NCBI GenBank assembly: GCA_014529385.2
Contig: CM043944.1
Location: forward strand, 54,913,768-54,977,767
Source: Adiantum capillus-veneris
Lineage: Eukaryota > Streptophyta > Polypodiopsida > Polypodiales > Pteridaceae
Reading direction: 5' to 3'
DNA: 64,000 nt
The translations under genes were made by a program, and so were the position numbers. The notes beneath the pieces are model-generated. The model saw only the letters and a list, made by a program, of their open reading frames with translations, was not told where the DNA came from and searched no databases. Positions 46,407 to 57,074 of the stretch are shown in pieces; positions within the stretch are counted from its first letter, which is position 1, and every line of letters begins with the position of its first letter.

Positions 46407-47558
46407 GTGATTGTGTAGCTTTCTCCCTCCTAGCTCTTTTCACAGTCATGGCTTCAAGTGGTTCTAAAAAGGTTACCTTCTCCTTACCCTTGTTCCTCTC
46501 CTTTGCTCTGGGTGGATCCACTACTACGGCTTTTCCTTTCTCTTCTAGCCTTATGATGTTTACAGGGCGATCAGGTGGTGGGGCTGGTGGAAGAGGTGGG
46601 ATGGATGCTTGTAGTGGTGTCTGGGGTGGACGTAGAATTTGTGTTGGTGGGGGTGGTGCTCGGGGTGGGGGTGTTCTTTCTCTAGGGGGTGACAATTGGT
46701 TCCTCCTACCTCCTCTATTATAGTTTTGTCGTGGTTTGGGACAGTAGTACATACCGTGACCATCTTCTCCGCAGTTGTAGCAATGATACTCCCTGTTTTG
46801 TCGTCGTGCTCTTCGAGGGTCTTGATCTCTTTCTTGACTCCTCCCTTGCTGTATTAAGTGGACAGACAAATTCTGCAGCTGGTCAGTAATATGGGCCAAC
46901 ATATCTTGTTGGTCATCTCTTACCCCAAGAGCCGGTGGTGGTGGTGGAATGGTGGTTGTCGTAGTTGCTGGTCGATGCGATATTCCTGATTCTGTTGACT
47001 CGGTTTCTTTGGCTTTCATTCGCAGCTTCTTGTCTTTAAGGCGAGCAATCTCAACGGCTAACTCATACGTAGCCGGGAATCTACCTTTCACCTTCTCCTT
47101 GAGAAGCGGCCATAAGCCATGCGTGAACCGATATTTTTTAGGAAATCGGGTGCAGCTTCCCCCCTAGCCAGCGACTCAACCCACCGTTCCCACAAATCCA
47201 CAAATTTGGACTCATAGGTGGCATATTCTAAAAGACCCTCCTGCTTCACGTCTCTCAACTTGTCCCACAACTTTTCTGAAGTGGTACCTTCCCCAAAGTG
47301 CCTCTTAAAAGAGGTTTTTAAGGGTTCCCAGTCATCCTTGGTTGCTTGTGGAAGTGCATTGTACCATGATCTAGCTTCTAGCTTCATGAGATGCTTAAAG
47401 ATTCTAACCCGGGATTCATCCGTATCTTTGTTGCTCACTACACATGCTACTTCAAAGTCATCTAGGAAGTCTGTTACCAAATCCTCCCCCTTCTTTCCTG
47501 TAAATGTTGGAAATGCTACACTTGCCATGATTACTGAGAGAGAGTTAGAAAGACACAC
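46321..47558 (-). pseudogene. Tat-like gag (one frame change)
   Basis: Starts MCLSNSLSVIMASVAFPTF (47558). The capsid region with ARSWYNALPQATKDDWEPLK and FKRHFGEGT runs to 47088, then frame shifts, continuing FPATYELAVEIARLKDKKLR, a Pro-rich stretch, and the CCHC knuckle CYNCGEDGHGMYYC (about 46770), ending at 46321. Retrotransposon capsid and nucleocapsid. The break looks like a small indel near 47090. Confidence 0.83.
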
Positions 47559-47611
47559 TGCTTAACTTGCAAAAGTTTTTTTCTTCCTTACAAGGAGGCG
47601 TGTATACCCTC

Positions 47612-48313
47612 TTATACTAGGACATAGATTAAAACTTCAAACGGTACATTGCCTTGTACCAAAGGTAACACAAATGGTTGATCTGATGCCAGAACCTCCA
47701 AAAACCGCTCCCCACCCGGCATGGTGTCAATGACGTGCTGATAGTGAGCCTTCAAATCCAGTATTACCTTGATTGAGCGTACACGTGTTGGTATGTGTGA
47801 TCTGTCTTGAGGTAGGTTGTACTGATTCATGTGAAGCTTAGAGGTGCTTAGTCACTGTCCAAGCTTGTGGGAGAGAGTGGTGTTCTTTCTTGAAACAAAC
47901 TCAGTAGATCCCTAGTTTCTCTAGTGAGAGTGTGAGCCAATGCTTTCGTTATCTGTGCTGCAGCATCAGGTGCGACTTGAAAACTGACTGTGATAATTAC
48001 CTCGGTGACTTGAGTTACCCGATTCTCAAAGTAGAATAGTGTTGATTCTCTATTGTGTAGAGCTCCTTCCATTTTGTTGTTGTGGGTTGGTTGTAGGTTG
48101 CGGACATGGTTTTGACCTTCTCCTTCTTCTTCTTGGCACTTGGCCTATGTATATCCACTGGGTTTGGCGTGTTGGTTGACTCTCCCACTGCAAATCGATT
48201 ACCGTTACGCCTGGCACTTGAGCTTCGATGGAGATGCGGAGTTCGTCTAGTTGTGCTTGGAGCTCTTCTTCTTCTGTCATCCAATTAGCAAATCCTGCTA
48301 GCCATTCATCCAT
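47612..48313 (-). other. Tat-like element leader with short ORFs
   Basis: Between the primer site and gag there are several overlapping minus-strand ORFs: 48313-48050 (MDEWLAGFANWMTEEEEL, then basic), 48284-48015 (Arg/Ser-rich), 48072-47848, and 47830-47612 (with GGERFLEVLASDQPF). None has a motif I know. Tat-branch elements often carry extra leader ORFs, so one may have been coding. Confidence 0.35.
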
Positions 48314-48368
48314 TCACAATAGTTTAAGGGTTTCAGTCTTCTAAACTGAAGGGTTTCATGAAAAGATT

Positions 48369-48387
48369 CCTCAGTGGGGGCACCAAA
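48369..48387 (-). promoter_or_regulatory. Tat-like element primer binding site candidate
   Basis: On the minus strand the LTR end GTCA is followed by TTTGGTGCCCCCACTGAGG. This is complementary to a tRNA whose 3' end would read GGGGGCACCA, not initiator tRNA-Met. The tRNA identity was not determined. Confidence 0.55.
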
Positions 48388-48602
48388 TGACGGGAGCAAA
48401 GCGAACCCCGAACCCCCGACAGCCTCTAAAACACCGGGGGATCAAATGGAGTGCGTCGAGCCTGTCATGGTAAAGCAAACAGGGGGCACCACCTAGATTT
48501 AGCGGCTAGGACACAAACAACACACCACCATAACAAAGTTTTCATCCAAGAGAGATGGATGCTTGGGAGTAATGATGAAGAGGAAAGGGAATGAGATCAA
48601 GT

Positions 48603-48656
<54 letters not shown>

Positions 48657-49978
48657 GGGAGGGGGTATAGCAGTTTAGTACTTACGCACCACAAAAGGAT
48701 GACGAATCCGCACACCCTTCATACATACACAAGCTCACTCCAAAACACAAGACTAGGTGACGATTCCGCACACCTCACATGGGCAAGACATTGCAAGAAA
48801 ACATACTCACAAAACCTCAAGCTTTATTTAGAGAATTAGGCGATGAAATGGGGAGCATAGGGTAGGGGAATGAGAAGGGAGAGAGTGGTAGAGCACATGG
48901 CGGATAGGTGGGAGTTGATGGCGAAGACTCGCACGAGGATTATGGCCACCATCCTTCATTTAGTTGCCCTTCATCTTCCATAGCCAAGGGTGTAGAGGTC
49001 ATGCTCAAGACAAGCATGGTGATTGCGGTGATGGTGATGGTGATGGTGATGGTGTGGGTGTGTGTGTGTGCACTAGGCACACACAATGCATAGTGTGTTC
49101 TTTGGTGATGTTGTGTGTTTTTGTGTGATGGTGACCCCTCTTTATATAGGGGAGGAGGGGGGAGAAATTCTAGAATTCAGAAATGAAGAAATCATTATCT
49201 ACATAGGCCATGTGACTGTGGGCCCCACTTGTCTGGCTGTGTGTATATGTGCCAGAACAGCAGTCTCATGAGAGAGAGACTAAGAGAGAGAGATGGGTTG
49301 ATGAAAAAAAGTGAGAGGTGACATGGAGAATAAAGTAATTACAAGAGGGGAGAGAGAGGAGTGTGTTCAGAGGTGAATCTGTGTGCAGATGTGTGTGAAC
49401 ACAAGAAAAATCAGGTAACCACCGGGTGGGGATGGGTCTGTGGGCACCTTTTTCAGTGAAACTGAGTGTGTGTGAGTGTGAGGGAGGTTATTTAGCTACT
49501 AGACAAGAGACATGGCGCCCTTTAGAGAGAGAGGGGGGTATTTGGGTCATGGGATATGATAGGAGAGAGAAAGAGGGGGTGGGGTATACTATTTTGGAAG
49601 ATAGGGTAAGTTGCATGTGAGTTGGTGCATTATTGGTGAGTTATAATGCATTATTGGTGAGAGGTGGGGTAGCTTGAGGGGAGAGAGAAAGGAGAAAGGA
49701 CAAGGGGAAGAGAGAGGGGGTTGACCTTTTGAGTGGAGGAGAGGAAAAGGGACACACGGCGGGGAAATAGTGAAGAAAAAGGAGGCAAGGTGGGGATGGG
49801 CTACCCCGCAGGCATGAGGTGGCCTATTTTACCTTTCTTATATATTTACATAATCATACTTTATTTTTTTCTTACTTTTTCCAATGCCTTTTATCACTCC
49901 CTCCCTAAGAGGGGGTTTCATGGGGTGGGGACGAGAGAAGAGGGGTATGGGAGCTTGGCTTGTGAAAAGCCCCCATCA
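48388..49978 (-). repeat. Tat-like element 5' LTR
   Basis: 1591 bp, near-identical to 40684-42259. Length differences come from the (GA)n run (about 48606-48653) and extra GTGATG units near 49040. Confidence 0.92.
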
Positions 49979-50768
49979 GTATATTGTGAAGGTTTTGCAA
50001 CGTTTCAATATGGAGAAGGGAAAGGTACTGAGTGTTCCATTGCCACCATATGTGAAACTTAGCAAACAAGATTGTCCTGTGTCTGAGGAAGAACAGGCTG
50101 AAATGGATAAGATTCCATATGCGTCTGTAGTGGGTAGTTTGATGTATGCAATGATTGCTACTCGCCCAGACATTGCATTTGCAGTGGGAGTAGTAAGTCG
50201 ATACATGTCAAACCCAGGCAAGAAACATTGGGAGGCAGTGAAAGGAATATTGAGATACCTGAAAGCTACAAAGAGTATGCGTATATGCTATGGGAGTTAG
50301 GAGCTAAGTGTGAAGGGTTTTACAGACTCAGATTATGCAGGTGACTTAGACAACCAAAGGTCTACGTCAGGGTCTGTCTTTACATTGGCTGGTGGAGCAG
50401 TATCATGGCGTTCTAGATTACAAGATTGTGTTACTCAGTCTACTACAGAGGCTGAATATGTTGCAGCATCAGAGGCATGCAAAGAATCAATTTGGATTAA
50501 TCGACTAGTAACAGATTTGGGAATCAAAGAAGAGATGCCTATGTTATATTGTGATAGTCAAAGTGCTATACAATTGGCTCGCAATCCAGTTTATCACTCA
50601 AAGACAAAGCATGTGGATGTGAAGTATCATTTCATCAGGGAAATGCTCGAGGATAAGCAACTTCAGCTTGTCAAAGTTCACACCACAGAAAATCCTGCTG
50701 ATCTACTTACAAAAGGACTTCCCTCAGAGAGCTTTGCGCATTTTCGCAAGCAGTTAGGTGTAGGGTAG
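49979..50768 (+). pseudogene. Copia-D RT end and RNase H
   Basis: Resumes after the Tat-like element with IVKVLQRFNMEKGKVL and PYASVVGSLMYAMIATRPD, LRYLKATKSMRICYG, an in-frame TAG at 50298-50300, then RNase H: FTDSDYAGDLDNQRSTSGSV, QSTTEAEYVAASEACKE, YCDSQSAIQLARNPVYH, and the C-terminal ENPADLLTKGLPSESF, stop at 50766-50768. All copia RNase H landmarks are present, and the frame matches the RT before the nested element. Confidence 0.88.
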
Positions 50769-50857
50769 TACATCACTTCTCTACATCTTTTGTATATTAG
50801 CTTGTATAGTAGCTTCTCTCACACTTAAAGTACCACATTGGACTTTAAGTGGGAGGT

Positions 50858-51051
50858 TGTTGGGGTATAAAGCCCAATGTGGTCGCCCAGGTAAGTGGGC
50901 GGGCCGCCAGGTATGTACACATATTCTTTTGTAAAAACCTAATAAGAACTCAATATGATCTACACATTACAGTAGAGCGAGTTCACCATATCGTCGTGCT
51001 CTTCTTCTCGCACTCTCTCTCTCGCGTCGCACTTCCGCTCGTACTCCTTCA
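50858..51051 (+). repeat. Copia-D 3' LTR
   Basis: 194 bp, same ends as the 5' LTR but with a short CT run. Preceded by the polypurine tract AAGTGGGAGGT. Instead of host DNA it is followed by ACTGGTACCAGC, a primer-site-like sequence. Confidence 0.92.
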
Positions 51052-51063
51052 ACTGGTACCAGC

Positions 51064-51257
51064 TGAAGGAGTACGAGTGAAAGTGCGACGCGAGAGAGAG
51101 AGTGCGAGAAGAAGAGCACGATGATATGGTGAACTCGCTCTACTGTAATGTGTAGAGCATAGTGAGTTCTTATTAGGTTTTTACAAAAGAATATGTGTAC
51201 ATACCTGGCGGCCCGCCCACTTACCTGGGCGACCACATTGGGCTTTATACCCCAACA
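51064..51257 (-). repeat. Inverted extra LTR of Copia-D
   Basis: Reverse-complement LTR, 194 bp, same short CT run as the 3' LTR and forming with it a near-perfect palindrome centred on GGTACC (51055-51060). Its outer end CCCCAACA is followed directly by AGGCC, the same 5 bp that precede the 5' LTR. Confidence 0.92.
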
Positions 51258-51262
51258 AGGCC

Positions 51263-51688
51263 TCCAATGAGGGTTTACCCTCTTTAAATAACTACTTAGG
51301 CTTCTCCAATGAATTTCAAAAGCTTCTATGAAATGGTCATGATGAAGAATGGAACCGTCAATTTAGGGTTTTTAGCAAGTCAAAAGAGCACTGCATCTGT
51401 GCAATTGCTACACCTAATCTTCACACACACAAGAGTTTTTATTTAATCTTGGTTCTTTTTCAAAGTGGAGCTTTCATGGCTGGAGTTTTTTTCTTTTTGA
51501 GTGTGTTTTTATCTTTAAATTTTTTGCAACTTGCTTGACTTTGCTTCAAACTCTCACTGTCAGAGACCCAATGCTTTCCTTGTCGCACTGTGCACTTCTT
51601 GACACATTTTTGGTGAACCCCGGAGGAAGTAGGCTAGGGTGAGGGTTCAAAATATTCATTTAAAGTCTCAAATAGAATCTTTAAATCT
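51263..51688 (+). other. Leader of a decayed gypsy element
   Basis: No gene. TTTTGGTGAACCCCGGAGGA at about 51607 resembles a primer site plus the leader immediately upstream of the gag relic, but no LTR was recognised upstream. Confidence 0.35.
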
Positions 51689-52273
51689 ATGGATCAACAA
51701 GAGCACCAGGACGTGTGGTTTGATCCTGTTACAATGCAAATGTTTCAAGATTTTCTTGTGTTTATGCAACAGTTGCAGGCTGCTGAAAGGAGGGAGCTTT
51801 CCTCAATCAAAGCGCTTCAATTAGTGGTGAAGAAATTGGACCAATTTAATGGTAAATATGTAACAAAGTATCTTTGTGGGTATGTTAAGGAGATGGAGCT
51901 GCATCGCCGGTTCCCAAAGCAGAGATGGTACAAAGTATTGAGCTGGCTATGGTTCCAAAGATCAGAGAGCATGTAAGGGGAATTAGAAATGTTTAAGGGG
52001 AACTTAGGAAGCATTCAAATCAGTCTTGAAGAAAGATTATTTCATGGAGGGCTTCAAAAGGGTAACAAAGAGGACCTTTTTAAAGTGGGTAATTCGACCA
52101 GAAGAAGGGTTTTCACCTACCGAACTGCTAAGGGATGCCACTGAAGTCAACTTTCACAAACTGAAAAGGCTACCCTAAACTCAAAGAAGACATAGCTCTT
52201 TTTTCAATTTGTAGGTAAAGAGATTCAATAGAAGTTAGAGATACTACTTGAGGATAAGGATGCCGAACATGGT
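51689..52273 (+). pseudogene. Ty3/gypsy gag relic, 5' part
   Basis: Starts MDQQEHQDVWFDPVTMQMFQ, continues VVKKLDQFNGKYVTKYL and GYVKEMELHRRFPK, then after frame changes recognisable gag segments to the codons for DKDAEHGL just before the TTAA at 52274. Retrotransposon capsid protein, decayed. Interrupted by the TTAA-flanked element and resumed at 53605. Confidence 0.7.
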
Positions 52274-52277
52274 TTAA

Positions 52278-53600
52278 CACTAGAATGGTAACATGACACT
52301 TTTATGTCCTTGGACACTTTTGTGTCCTGTTAAGTGACCATTTTGCTTGAATTATTTGAAGAGTATGAAATGAATTTCTAGGTGCTATATATCCACAAGT
52401 TGAAAAAAACTTAGCATTTTGTTTTTAGTATCAATCTCACCATTAACCTTACTCTTGCACAACATTTTTGAACCTAAACTGTGTGAAAAAACGGGTCCTA
52501 TTTTTGGCTTTTTTTCAATTTTTGGAAACTATACCACTCTAAACTTCATGTTTGTGAGGTTTAGATGCTAGAGGTTAGGCCTTCATAGTTCTCAACATGT
52601 TTTGATGCTTGTAGGGAGAGCTAAGTGTTAAAATCGAAAGTTATGACCAATTTACAAGAATTGCATAATCCTATTTTTTGGCCAAAATTAGCACTTTTAT
52701 GATTTTTTTGGTGGCTTTCTTGATATCCAAATTCAATTTTGATTGTGTAAGTGTAATGTATAACATAAAGCTAACCTTCCTTGAGTTTTGGGGACCTAAT
52801 ATGCTATATAGCATAGTATATGATGATGGTTGAGTTTTTTGATTGCTGAAGAATACGATACATTTTAGAGGAGCAAGTATAACTTTCTCAATATTGCTAG
52901 TTTCTTAGGCCAATTGTGTGTATTTTTTAGGTAGTGACCATATCTAATCATAGACTACAAACTTGGCTAGATATTGAGTAGTTTCTATGGGTTTCTAGAG
53001 GTCATAATGCTAAACCCAGTTTTTTCATGTTTGCTGTATTTAGCACTTTATCATTGCCCCCAAGGTTCCAATTGTAAGAGATCCATTATCCTTTTGACAT
53101 GCTCCATGGCTCCTTTTGAATCCAGAGGTCCAAAGGGAACTAAGAAAACATGTATATAGTATCTGTATTGAGCGTGACTATAGAAACTTTGATGATAGGT
53201 CCGCAGAATGGCAAAAATGCAACTTTTTTGTACCTATTCTTTTTGCCCAAAAAAACATTAGTGAGGTAAAAGCAACCATATGTTTTGGTCACCAACCCAT
53301 TGAAGTTAATGGGGAATTTTATCTCATGTCCTACAAAAATCTCCACTCTTATTTATATGCAATCAACCGTAAGAAATTGCTGTTTTGGGCAAAATGCACT
53401 GGTCCATCAACTTTGGAGGTTTGTAGTGACCAAGGGATGAGAAAAATTACAAGTTTCTCATTTTTTCCATATGTAGTAGTTATTGAACTATAAGCTCATG
53501 AAAGGATTTTTCAAAATGAGTGGATCTACTATGGTTTTGGAATTTTTTCCCAAAACCCTGAAAGGACACTTTTATGTCCTGTTAGGTTACCATTCTAGTG
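52278..53600. mobile_element. TTAA-flanked inverted-repeat DNA transposon (non-autonomous)
   Basis: 1323 bp with 15-bp perfect terminal inverted repeats CACTAGAATGGTAAC and flanking TTAA on both sides (52274-52277 and 53601-53604). Subterminal copies of GACACTTTTATGTCCT occur at both ends. Removing it with one TTAA joins the gag relic in frame (GDKDAEHGL-type to KTDWNQVEDG), confirming the insertion. TTAA targets and a CACTAG-type terminus fit piggyBac-like elements. TA duplication with one-base longer repeats (Tc1/mariner-like) is an alternative. No transposase domain was recognised in its ORFs (best 53116-53493, plus). Confidence 0.82.
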
Positions 53601-53604
53601 TTAA

Positions 53605-54142
53605 AGACTGATTGGAATCAGGTTGAAGATGGAATTTCATTGTCTGCTAGCCAAGCGAGAATGATGGAGAGACAAGATGATATTCAACCCTACTCAAGAC
53701 CCAAGCATTCTTGAGAGTCCCATATAAGCCTGTTAAAGTGGTTCCAAAGACTAACAAGTCCATCGTATATGATATTGCTAAAGGAATGCAAGAGCTAAAG
53801 TTAAAGACTACAAGGCTAGAAGTAAAAGGGCAACCATCGAGTCTATCTACAGGGCAACGACCCCAAAACAGAGAAGCCTTTGTAAATAGATGCATATGGT
53901 GTGATAGTACTGATCATGCAAAGAGGGATTGTGAAATTTTCAAAGATGCCTTGATGAAGGAGCTTGTTTTCTTTAAAGATGGTAAGATTCACTTGAGTGA
54001 AATAGGTAAGCTCTTGGGAAAAAACTTTCAAAAAGGCGGGATGAAGAAGCTAGTTGAGGACATGGCTACTAGCCATGCCATCTCGATGGTTGAGGCAGCC
54101 ACCTATGGGTTGAAGGTGGAGCCTATTAACAAGAAGCATTAG
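53605..54142 (+). pseudogene. Ty3/gypsy gag relic, 3' part
   Basis: Reads on from the TTAA with KTDWNQVEDGISLSASQARM, then in another frame VVPKTNKSIVYDIAKGMQEL, the zinc knuckle CIWCDSTDHAKRDC near 53900, IFKDALMKELVFFKDGKIHL and FQKGGMKKLVEDMA, ending YGLKVEPINKKH at 54142. Nucleocapsid half of gag; broken upstream near 53715. Confidence 0.75.
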
Positions 54143-55184
54143 GAAAAATATGAACCCTCTAGGGGCTCTTTGGGATTAAGGTTAATTAGAAGCCAGCCAA
54201 TAGGAAGAGGGTGGTGGACACACCCTATACCCTCAAAAAAGTAGGGAGACAAGGTAGCCTTATACCTCTTGATGACCTCTTACCTAGTGAGAAGGTAAGG
54301 GAGGTCGTTAGGGGAAAGGGAGAGCGGGGGGGGGGGGGGGGGGGGGGACCACTTTGATCTCTTTTCCCCCACTTTTTGGCCCGAATTTAAAAATACACTA
54401 AAAATTTCAAAATTAAAAAAAAAAAACAAAATTCAAGTTTTCCCTCCTTAAAAGGTTCCTTAAGCTATTTTATGGTCAAAAATACTTTTTTGACCTCCAA
54501 AAGTAAAAAATGTGCACTAAAACTTTCCTCAAAACATCATTTTCCACCCTCTAAAGTCTTTCCAAACCTATTCTATAGCTAAAAGGTGATTTTGTCTCTC
54601 TACAAACCCTTTTCCAAGCTCTCCATGGCTACAACAACCACATGCACCCCCTATAGTCCAAACATTATCTCTCTACTAGCTTTCTCCCATCCCCATTGAA
54701 TCATCAAGCAAGCTTCTCCCCCATCTCTTCCCCTTGCCCACCACATAGTTTCACACCAAGCCAGCTCCTCTCTTTCTCTCACCTCCATTATAGCATGAAA
54801 CAAGATTCTACTCCTTCTACTTTCATTCACTCGCACTACATGGAAACCTCTACTCCCGAAGGTGGAAAAAGCATGATCTCACATGACTTGCATACCACAA
54901 CAATAGGAGATGTGAATAGTGCGTGGGCATTGCAAGGGTTTATCTCCAACATAAAGATAGAATGGTGAGAAAACTACCATTGTAGCTTACATTCAGAGCT
55001 TAACATCATCTCCATCTTAAAACTTATCATGCTAGAGAGAATTAACCTCTTTATGGATTTCAATGTTTAGGCTTCACACCTCATAACACTGGGTGGTGCT
55101 ATTTTGTTGATGGCTTTGGTACGCCATCTATAGTTGTGTAGCATGTGATTGAGTCTCACAATGCAAGTAAGTTGTGTTATTGCT
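54143..55184. other. Spacer with poly(G) run, no gene recognised
   Basis: Contains a G homopolymer of about 22 bp at 54327-54348 within AT-rich DNA, an A run at about 54417-54426, and no frame with a known motif. Confidence 0.45.
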
Positions 55185-55935
55185 GGCGATCATGCTGATG
55201 TCACTCTTTATCAAACTACTGTTGGCTGCCTCATTTATGTATGCAACACGAGGCCGGATATTCAGTTTGCAGTCTCACAGGTCAGCAGATTTATGCATAA
55301 CCTAGGGTCTAAGCATTGGCAGGTTATCAAGAGGATTTTCCGCTACTTTAGTGGCACTTTACATCTTGGCTTGTTTTATCCCAAGGGGGGATCATTGCCG
55401 CCAGACTTACATGCTTTTTCGGACTCATATTGGGCTTGTTGTTCTGACACGAAAGTGCCCACAAGTGGTTTTTGTTTTATGCTTGGCAGTTCATGTATAT
55501 CATGGTTGAGCAAGAAGCAACCTACTGTGGCCACTTCGAGTTGTGAAGCTGAGTACAGGGTAGTCTTCAAGGCTACAGTTGAGTGTGTATGGCTCAGACG
55601 CCTTATGGTTGATTTGGGTGTTGGACAGGACACTGCCAACACTATCTATATTGATAGTTAGACCTTTACTCATGTGCCAGCTCTCGTTCACCGCATCACT
55701 CTAGGGGGGATTTGTTATCATATATGTGGTAGTGATGGGTGTGAACACATTAGGACGGCCGGGGCATCTTTTCCCTCTTTAGGAGGTTTTTCCCCTGAGC
55801 ATTGTATATACGCCCATCACTCTAGGGCTATCTATCTTTCCATTGCACACTAACTAACAAACTCTCTATTGTGTGCCTTGAGCTTCCTTCGTCTTCTCCA
55901 AGCTGTGTGCATTTCTCCACAACCCTAATTCCAAC
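55185..55935 (+). mobile_element. Copia-A family 3' fragment with LTR (5' truncated)
   Basis: Plus-strand relative of Copia-A. RT-end/RNase H frames match the Copia-A polyprotein (TVGCLIYVCNTRPDIQFAVS, SCISWLSKKQPTVATSSCEA, VECVWLRRLMVDLG), followed by polypurine tract AGGGGGGATT and a 223-bp LTR at 55713-55935 (TGTTATCATATA to TTCCAACA). The left edge at 55185 is an abrupt loss of homology. It is nested among the gypsy relics. Confidence 0.85.
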
Positions 55936-56860
55936 AGTGAGGTCCTTGGCATAGTAAAGCGGGAGTTTCGTGAAGAAATAATTGATATTATAAAGAGAAA
56001 GTGATAGTATCTTAATTAATCTATACAAGATGAATTAAGGAAAGACTTTAAATCCACAAGGAGTACAAGTCGGTAGAAGGCCTTGTCCAACAAAGATTGA
56101 TGTGATTCAAAGAATGGAAGGGACATGTATTAATGTAAGTGAGGTTTGAAGGTTCTTGGGTGCATGTGTGTTCTATGTTATCTGCATTCCACATTATGCA
56201 CATGTGGTAAAACCTTTGTATCAACTTTTGAGAAAGAACCAAAAGTTTCAATGGGAAGGAATGCATACCCATGCCGTGAGAAAATTCAAGAAGTTGTTGC
56301 TTATGTCTCCAACTTTGAGGAAAGTAAACTATGAATGTGAAAGACATGTAAATGTGATACTGGATACTAGCCCCGCAGGAATTGGATGGGTGATTGGGCA
56401 AGATGATGATGACGGCAAGCAATATTTGGTGTGATTTGGAGCAAAGATCCTAAGTGCTCGTTAATGCAACTATCCACATGTGAAAAGAGAGTTATGGGGA
56501 GTAGTCATAGCATTGAAATGTGAAAAAGAGTATTTGATAGGAGCAAATGTAGTAGTGGAGACTGATTGTCTACCCCTTCTTGGAATGATCGCAAGCTGCT
56601 CATCTCTCGACATTGCGATGTTGAGATGGACTGCCTACATAAAATTATTAAATCCAAAATTTAAGCATATTGTTGTTATGGAATTGATATTTTACTATTT
56701 ATTGCAGCTGACAGGTGGAAAAGGCATGACCGAGATAGGCTATTGCAAAAGGATATTATATTTATGTATATTTGATTATTCAAGTGCTCTTTATGAGCTT
56801 TGGCCATTTATGACTGGCCGGTCAGTTTGTTCTCACATTGACCATTCAAGAAATCTATAA
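55936..56860 (+). pseudogene. Ty3/gypsy RT end and RNase H relic
   Basis: From about 56041 frames match gypsy RT-RNase H: IPHYAHVVKPLYQLLRKNQK, VNYECERHVNVILDTSPAGI, GWVIGQDDDDGKQYLV, then VKRELWGVVIALKCEKEYLI, VVETDCLPLLGMIASCSS and LRWTAYIKLLNPKFKHI. Stops and frame changes occur. Likely the downstream part of the gag relic ending at 54142, or of the same family as 29309-36111. The last 150 bp have no recognisable coding. Confidence 0.72.
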
Positions 56861-56898
56861 ATCAAATACGTGCAAGAGGGAAATGGTCACTCTTGCAC

Positions 56899-57019
56899 GG
56901 GGGGAGATTGCAACCAGCGCCTGTGTTATTTTCCTCTCCTCTCCTCCCTTCTCTCTCACCGTGCCGGTGTAGCACTCCGCTCTAGGAGGTGCGCCTGCAC
57001 GTGCGCTGTCTTGCTCTTG

Positions 57020-57074
<55 letters not shown>

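Larger units (their letters stand above)
40684..49978 (-). mobile_element. Tat-like Ty3/gypsy retrotransposon nested in Copia-D
   Basis: Minus-strand element with 3' LTR 40684-42259 and 5' LTR 48388-49978, gag, protease, RT, RNase H, a second RNase H and integrase. GTAT (possibly AGTAT if the terminal LTR base is excluded) is duplicated at both ends and the Copia-D RT reads continuously across the empty site (SQTEY then IVKVLQRF). Two RNase H modules and the long leader suggest the Tat branch. A few stops and a frame change make it inactive, but the LTRs are highly similar. Confidence 0.9.
36721..51257 (+). mobile_element. Copia-D: defective Ty1/copia element with an extra inverted 3' LTR
   Basis: 5' LTR 36721-36948, primer site, gag-integrase-RT-RNase H remnants, polypurine tract, 3' LTR 50858-51051, then 12 bp of primer-site-like DNA and a full inverted LTR 51064-51257. 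AGGCC is present directly before (36716-36720) and directly after the inverted LTR (51258-51262), so the whole LTR-internal-LTR-inverted LTR array behaves as one integrated unit. A Tat-like gypsy element (40684-49978) is nested in the RT. Protease and the RT YVDD block are deleted, so the element depended on others. Motifs resemble the Tork/TNT1 branch. Confidence 0.9.

Noticed and set aside
53116-53493. 125-aa ORF inside the TTAA element as a transposase
   Set aside because: No DDE-type motif or other transposase signature seen; length is far below any piggyBac transposase.
54327-54348. Poly(G) run as a structural or regulatory element
   Set aside because: A simple homopolymer of this kind is also a common assembly or sequencing artefact and nothing around it supports a function.
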